Shown here in pieces: positions 61,861 to 64,000 of a stretch of 64,000 nucleotides of DNA (its first letter is position 1; each line of letters begins with the position of its first letter). The notes beneath the pieces were generated by a model that worked only from the letters and a program-made list of their open reading frames with translations, was not told the DNA's origin and did no database searches. The translations under genes and the position numbers were made by a program. Origin of the DNA: RU20A sp042610495 (GTDB taxonomy: Bacteria; Pseudomonadota; Alphaproteobacteria; Rhizobiales; Rhizobiaceae); contig NZ_JBHGAP010000010.1 of NCBI RefSeq assembly GCF_042610495.1, positions 109,207 through 173,206 on the forward strand, in the 5' to 3' direction.

Positions 61861-64000
61861 TGGGCAGCCTCCCTGACCAGGCCTTCCAGCCGGTCTTCCA
61901 GTTCCTCGCCGGCCAGGCGCAGCGCCTCCAGCGTTTCGGCATCCGGCTCCCAGAAGCGGCGCTCCTGGGCTTCGATGAGGCGTGACGCGACCTTGGCCGC
62001 CGCCGCCGGATTGAGCGCGGCAAGACGCCGGCGCATGTCGGGGTCGAGCATGAAGGTCTCTGTCATCTGCTGGTAGACCCAGGGCTCCACGCCCCCCGTC
62101 GTCGCCGACCAGCCGAGCGTGTTGGTCACCTGCGCCTCAATGTGGCGCACGCCCTCGTAGCCGTGCTTCAGCATGCCCTCGAACCATTTGGGGTTCAGCG
62201 TGCGGGTGCGGGCCTCCAGCGCCACCTGTTCGCCGAGCGTGCGCACCTTGCCCTCGCCCTGCGTCTGGTCGGAGATGAAGACCGGCAGCGTGGTCTCGCC
62301 GCGCGCCTTCATGACGGCCCGCGTCAGCCCGCCCAGCGTGTCGAAGTAATGTTCGATGGTGGTGACGCCGACCTCGACGGAATCGAGGTTCTGATAGGCC
62401 ATGTCGACGCCGCCGAGCACGGCATCCAGCACCGCGGCCTGCTGGCTCGTCTTGCCCTTGCTGTCGATGGCGAAGCTCTTGCGGCTCGTATAGGTGTCGG
62501 CGATCTCCTCGTCGTCGGTCCAGGCCGAGGAGGCGATCAGCATGTTGACATTGGCGCCATAGGCGCCGTTCGCATTGGAAAAGACGCGGTAGGCGGCCGC
62601 CTCGACATCGCAGCCATGGGCACTCGCGTAAGCGAGCGCATGCTTGCGGATGAAGTTCATCTCCACCGGCTCGTCGGCCAGCGCCGCAAGGCTGCTCGCC
62701 TCCGCCAGCATGCTCGCCTGGATCGGCAGGAGGTCGCGGAAGATGCCGGACAGCGTCATGACGGCATCGATGCGCGGCCGCTTCAGCTCTTCCAGCGGGA
62801 TGAGCACCGCGCCGCAGACGCGGTTATAGGCATCGAGCCGGGGCCTGGCGCCCATCAGGGCCATGGCCTGGGCGAGCGGCGCGCCGCCGGTCTTGAGATT
62901 ATCCGTGCCCCAGAGTACGACCGCCACCGTTTCCGGCAGGCGCCCCTCGGTCTTCAGGAACCGGTCGAGCACGCGCGCGGCCTGCCGCTCGCCATCCTGC
63001 ACGGCATAGGCGCTCGGAATGCCGAAGGGATCGAAGCCGTGGATGTTGCGGCCGGTGGGCAGGAGGTCCGGGGTGCGCAGGAGGTCGCCGGAGGGCGAGG
63101 GCGGCACGAAGCGGCCGTCCAGCGCCCAGACGAGGCCATCGAGTTCGCGGTTGTCGGCGAGGTTCGCATTGAGACGCACGAGGCCTGCCACGCGCTCCCT
63201 GAGCGCACCGTCGGCGCCCGACAGGAGGGTTGCAAGCGCCAGTTCGTCACCCTCGGCAATCGCCTCGGCGATGGCGGGAAGGGCAGGGCTCGTCTCGCCC
63301 ATGCCTGCGGCCACATGCTCGATCATGTCGCGCCGGGCGTCGCGCCCCATGCCACGCCCGGCCACATGCAGGCCGTCGGGGATCAGCGCATATTCCAGCT
63401 CGGTGATGGCGGTAACGAGGTGGCGGACCAGCGCATCGTCGCTGTCGATGGGGGTGGCGGGCGAAAGATCCAGCGCCTCGGCCTCGGCGCTGATGAGATC
63501 GACGAGCCGCTGGCGCTCGGCCAGCGCATCCGGCGGCGTGGTGCGGTAACGCTCCAGGCTCGCCTTCAGCGCGGCCAGCCCCTTGTAGAGCCCGGCATGG
63601 GTGACGGGCGGGGTGAGGTAGGAGACGAGCGTCGCGGCCGAGCGGCGCTTGGCGATCGAGCCTTCCGACGGGTTGTTGGCGGCGTAGAAATAGAAGTTGG
63701 GCAGGTCGCGGATCAGCCGGTCCGGCCAGCAGGTGGCGGAAAGGCCGGTCTGCTTGCCCGGCATGAATTCCAGCGCGCCATGAGTGCCGAAATGCAGCAC
63801 GGCATGGGCGGCGAAGGTGTCGCGCAGATAGGTGTAGAAGGCGGCAAAGGCATGGTTCGGCGCAAAGCCGCCCTCGAAGAGCAGCCGCATCGGATCGCCC
63901 TCGTAACCGAAGGAGGGCTGCAGCGCGACGAGCACATTGCCGAACTGGCGGCCGAGCACGAAGATGCCGCGCCCGTTGGAAAGGATGCGGCCCGGCGCCG
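61857..64000 (-). CDS. bchH: BchH, magnesium-chelatase large subunit (N-terminus outside window)
   Basis: The C-terminal about 713 residues are visible; the frame is open through base 64000 with APGRILSNGRG. Recognisable segments are GRQFGNVLVALQPSFGYEGDP, LHFGTHGALEFMPGKQTG and WGTDNLKTGG. BchH binds protoporphyrin IX and carries magnesium insertion with BchI and BchD, which are encoded 30 kb away at the other end of the cluster. The true start is beyond the right edge. Confidence 0.97.
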   Translation of the reverse strand, partial: APGRILSNGRGIFVLGRQFGNVLVALQPSFGYEGDPMRLLFEGGFAPNHAFAAFYTYLRDTFAAHAVLHFGTHGALEFMPGKQTGLSATCWPDRLIRDLPNFYFYAANNPSEGSIAKRRSAATLVSYLTPPVTHAGLYKGLAALKASLERYRTTPPDALAERQRLVDLISAEAEALDLSPATPIDSDDALVRHLVTAITELEYALIPDGLHVAGRGMGRDARRDMIEHVAAGMGETSPALPAIAEAIAEGDELALATLLSGADGALRERVAGLVRLNANLADNRELDGLVWALDGRFVPPSPSGDLLRTPDLLPTGRNIHGFDPFGIPSAYAVQDGERQAARVLDRFLKTEGRLPETVAVVLWGTDNLKTGGAPLAQAMALMGARPRLDAYNRVCGAVLIPLEELKRPRIDAVMTLSGIFRDLLPIQASMLAEASSLAALADEPVEMNFIRKHALAYASAHGCDVEAAAYRVFSNANGAYGANVNMLIASSAWTDDEEIADTYTSRKSFAIDSKGKTSQQAAVLDAVLGGVDMAYQNLDSVEVGVTTIEHYFDTLGGLTRAVMKARGETTLPVFISDQTQGEGKVRTLGEQVALEARTRTLNPKWFEGMLKHGYEGVRHIEAQVTNTLGWSATTGGVEPWVYQQMTETFMLDPDMRRRLAALNPAAAAKVASRLIEAQERRFWEPDAETLEALRLAGEELEDRLEGLVREAAQ

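Overview
The window comes from an alphaproteobacterium, most likely a member of the Rhizobiaceae (Rhizobium/Agrobacterium/Allorhizobium type). The evidence is a complete repA-repB-repC replicon with its antisense RNA and parS-like sites, rhizobial-type sugar-acid regulons, high GC content, and an aerobic anoxygenic photosynthesis gene cluster. Because repABC lies about 25 kb from bchI in apparently continuous sequence, the photosynthesis cluster appears to sit on a plasmid or chromid rather than the main chromosome. One single-N contig join, flanked by an exact 108-bp repeat, lies at 54673 inside puhE.

Layout, left to right. (1) 1-1925, minus strand: a Gfo/Idh/MocA dehydrogenase (cut by the window edge) and an ApnO-like oxidoisomerase, the pair expected for D-apiose/D-apionate catabolism. 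(2) 2175-5996, minus strand: the repABC module, with a ctRNA gene on the opposite strand between repB and repC, parS candidates in the repA-repB gap and downstream of repC, and an AT-rich stretch inside repC that probably marks oriV. (3) 6277-9642: small accessory genes, namely a WGR-domain protein, a secreted DUF2865-type protein, the zinc protein ZinT with a Zur-like box, and an orphan ParA ATPase. (4) 9787-19504, minus strand: a chemotaxis operon in the order STAS-cheY-cheA-cheW-mcp-mcp-cheW-cheR-cheB. (5) 19976-30982: two divergent sugar-acid operons sharing a control region with two TGTTATCGATAACA-type operators. The minus arm holds an ABC importer, an SMP-30 lactonase, a GlcG-like protein and a LacI-family regulator. 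The plus arm holds a 2-hydroxyacid dehydrogenase, an L-idonate 5-dehydrogenase, a gluconate 5-dehydrogenase-type SDR, gluconokinase, a beta-hydroxyacid dehydrogenase and a small barrel protein. (6) 31025 to the right edge: the photosynthesis gene cluster.

The photosynthesis cluster has two convergent arms. Plus strand: bchI-bchD-bchO-crtI-crtB-small ORF; then crtE-crtF and bchC-bchX-bchY-bchZ-pufQ-pufB-pufA-pufL-pufM-pufC. Minus strand: crtD-crtC in the middle, and from the right edge bchH(partial)-bchL-bchM-lhaA-puhA-puhB-puhC-orf105-acsF-puhE-hemA-idi. A HigBA-like toxin-antitoxin pair lies where the arms meet. Together the genes encode a type-II reaction centre with a tetraheme cytochrome, LH1 but no LH2 in the window, most late bacteriochlorophyll steps (Mg chelatase, methyltransferase, oxygen-dependent cyclase, part of the dark-operative protochlorophyllide reductase, chlorophyllide reductase, BchC), and a carotenoid route lacking crtA, consistent with spirilloxanthin. 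TGT-N12-ACA PpsR/CrtJ palindromes occur upstream of bchI, between crtD and crtE, and upstream of bchC; the last two are tandem pairs with exactly 8 bp between sites. bchB, bchN, bchF, bchG, bchP and ppsR are not in the window; some probably lie just beyond the right edge.
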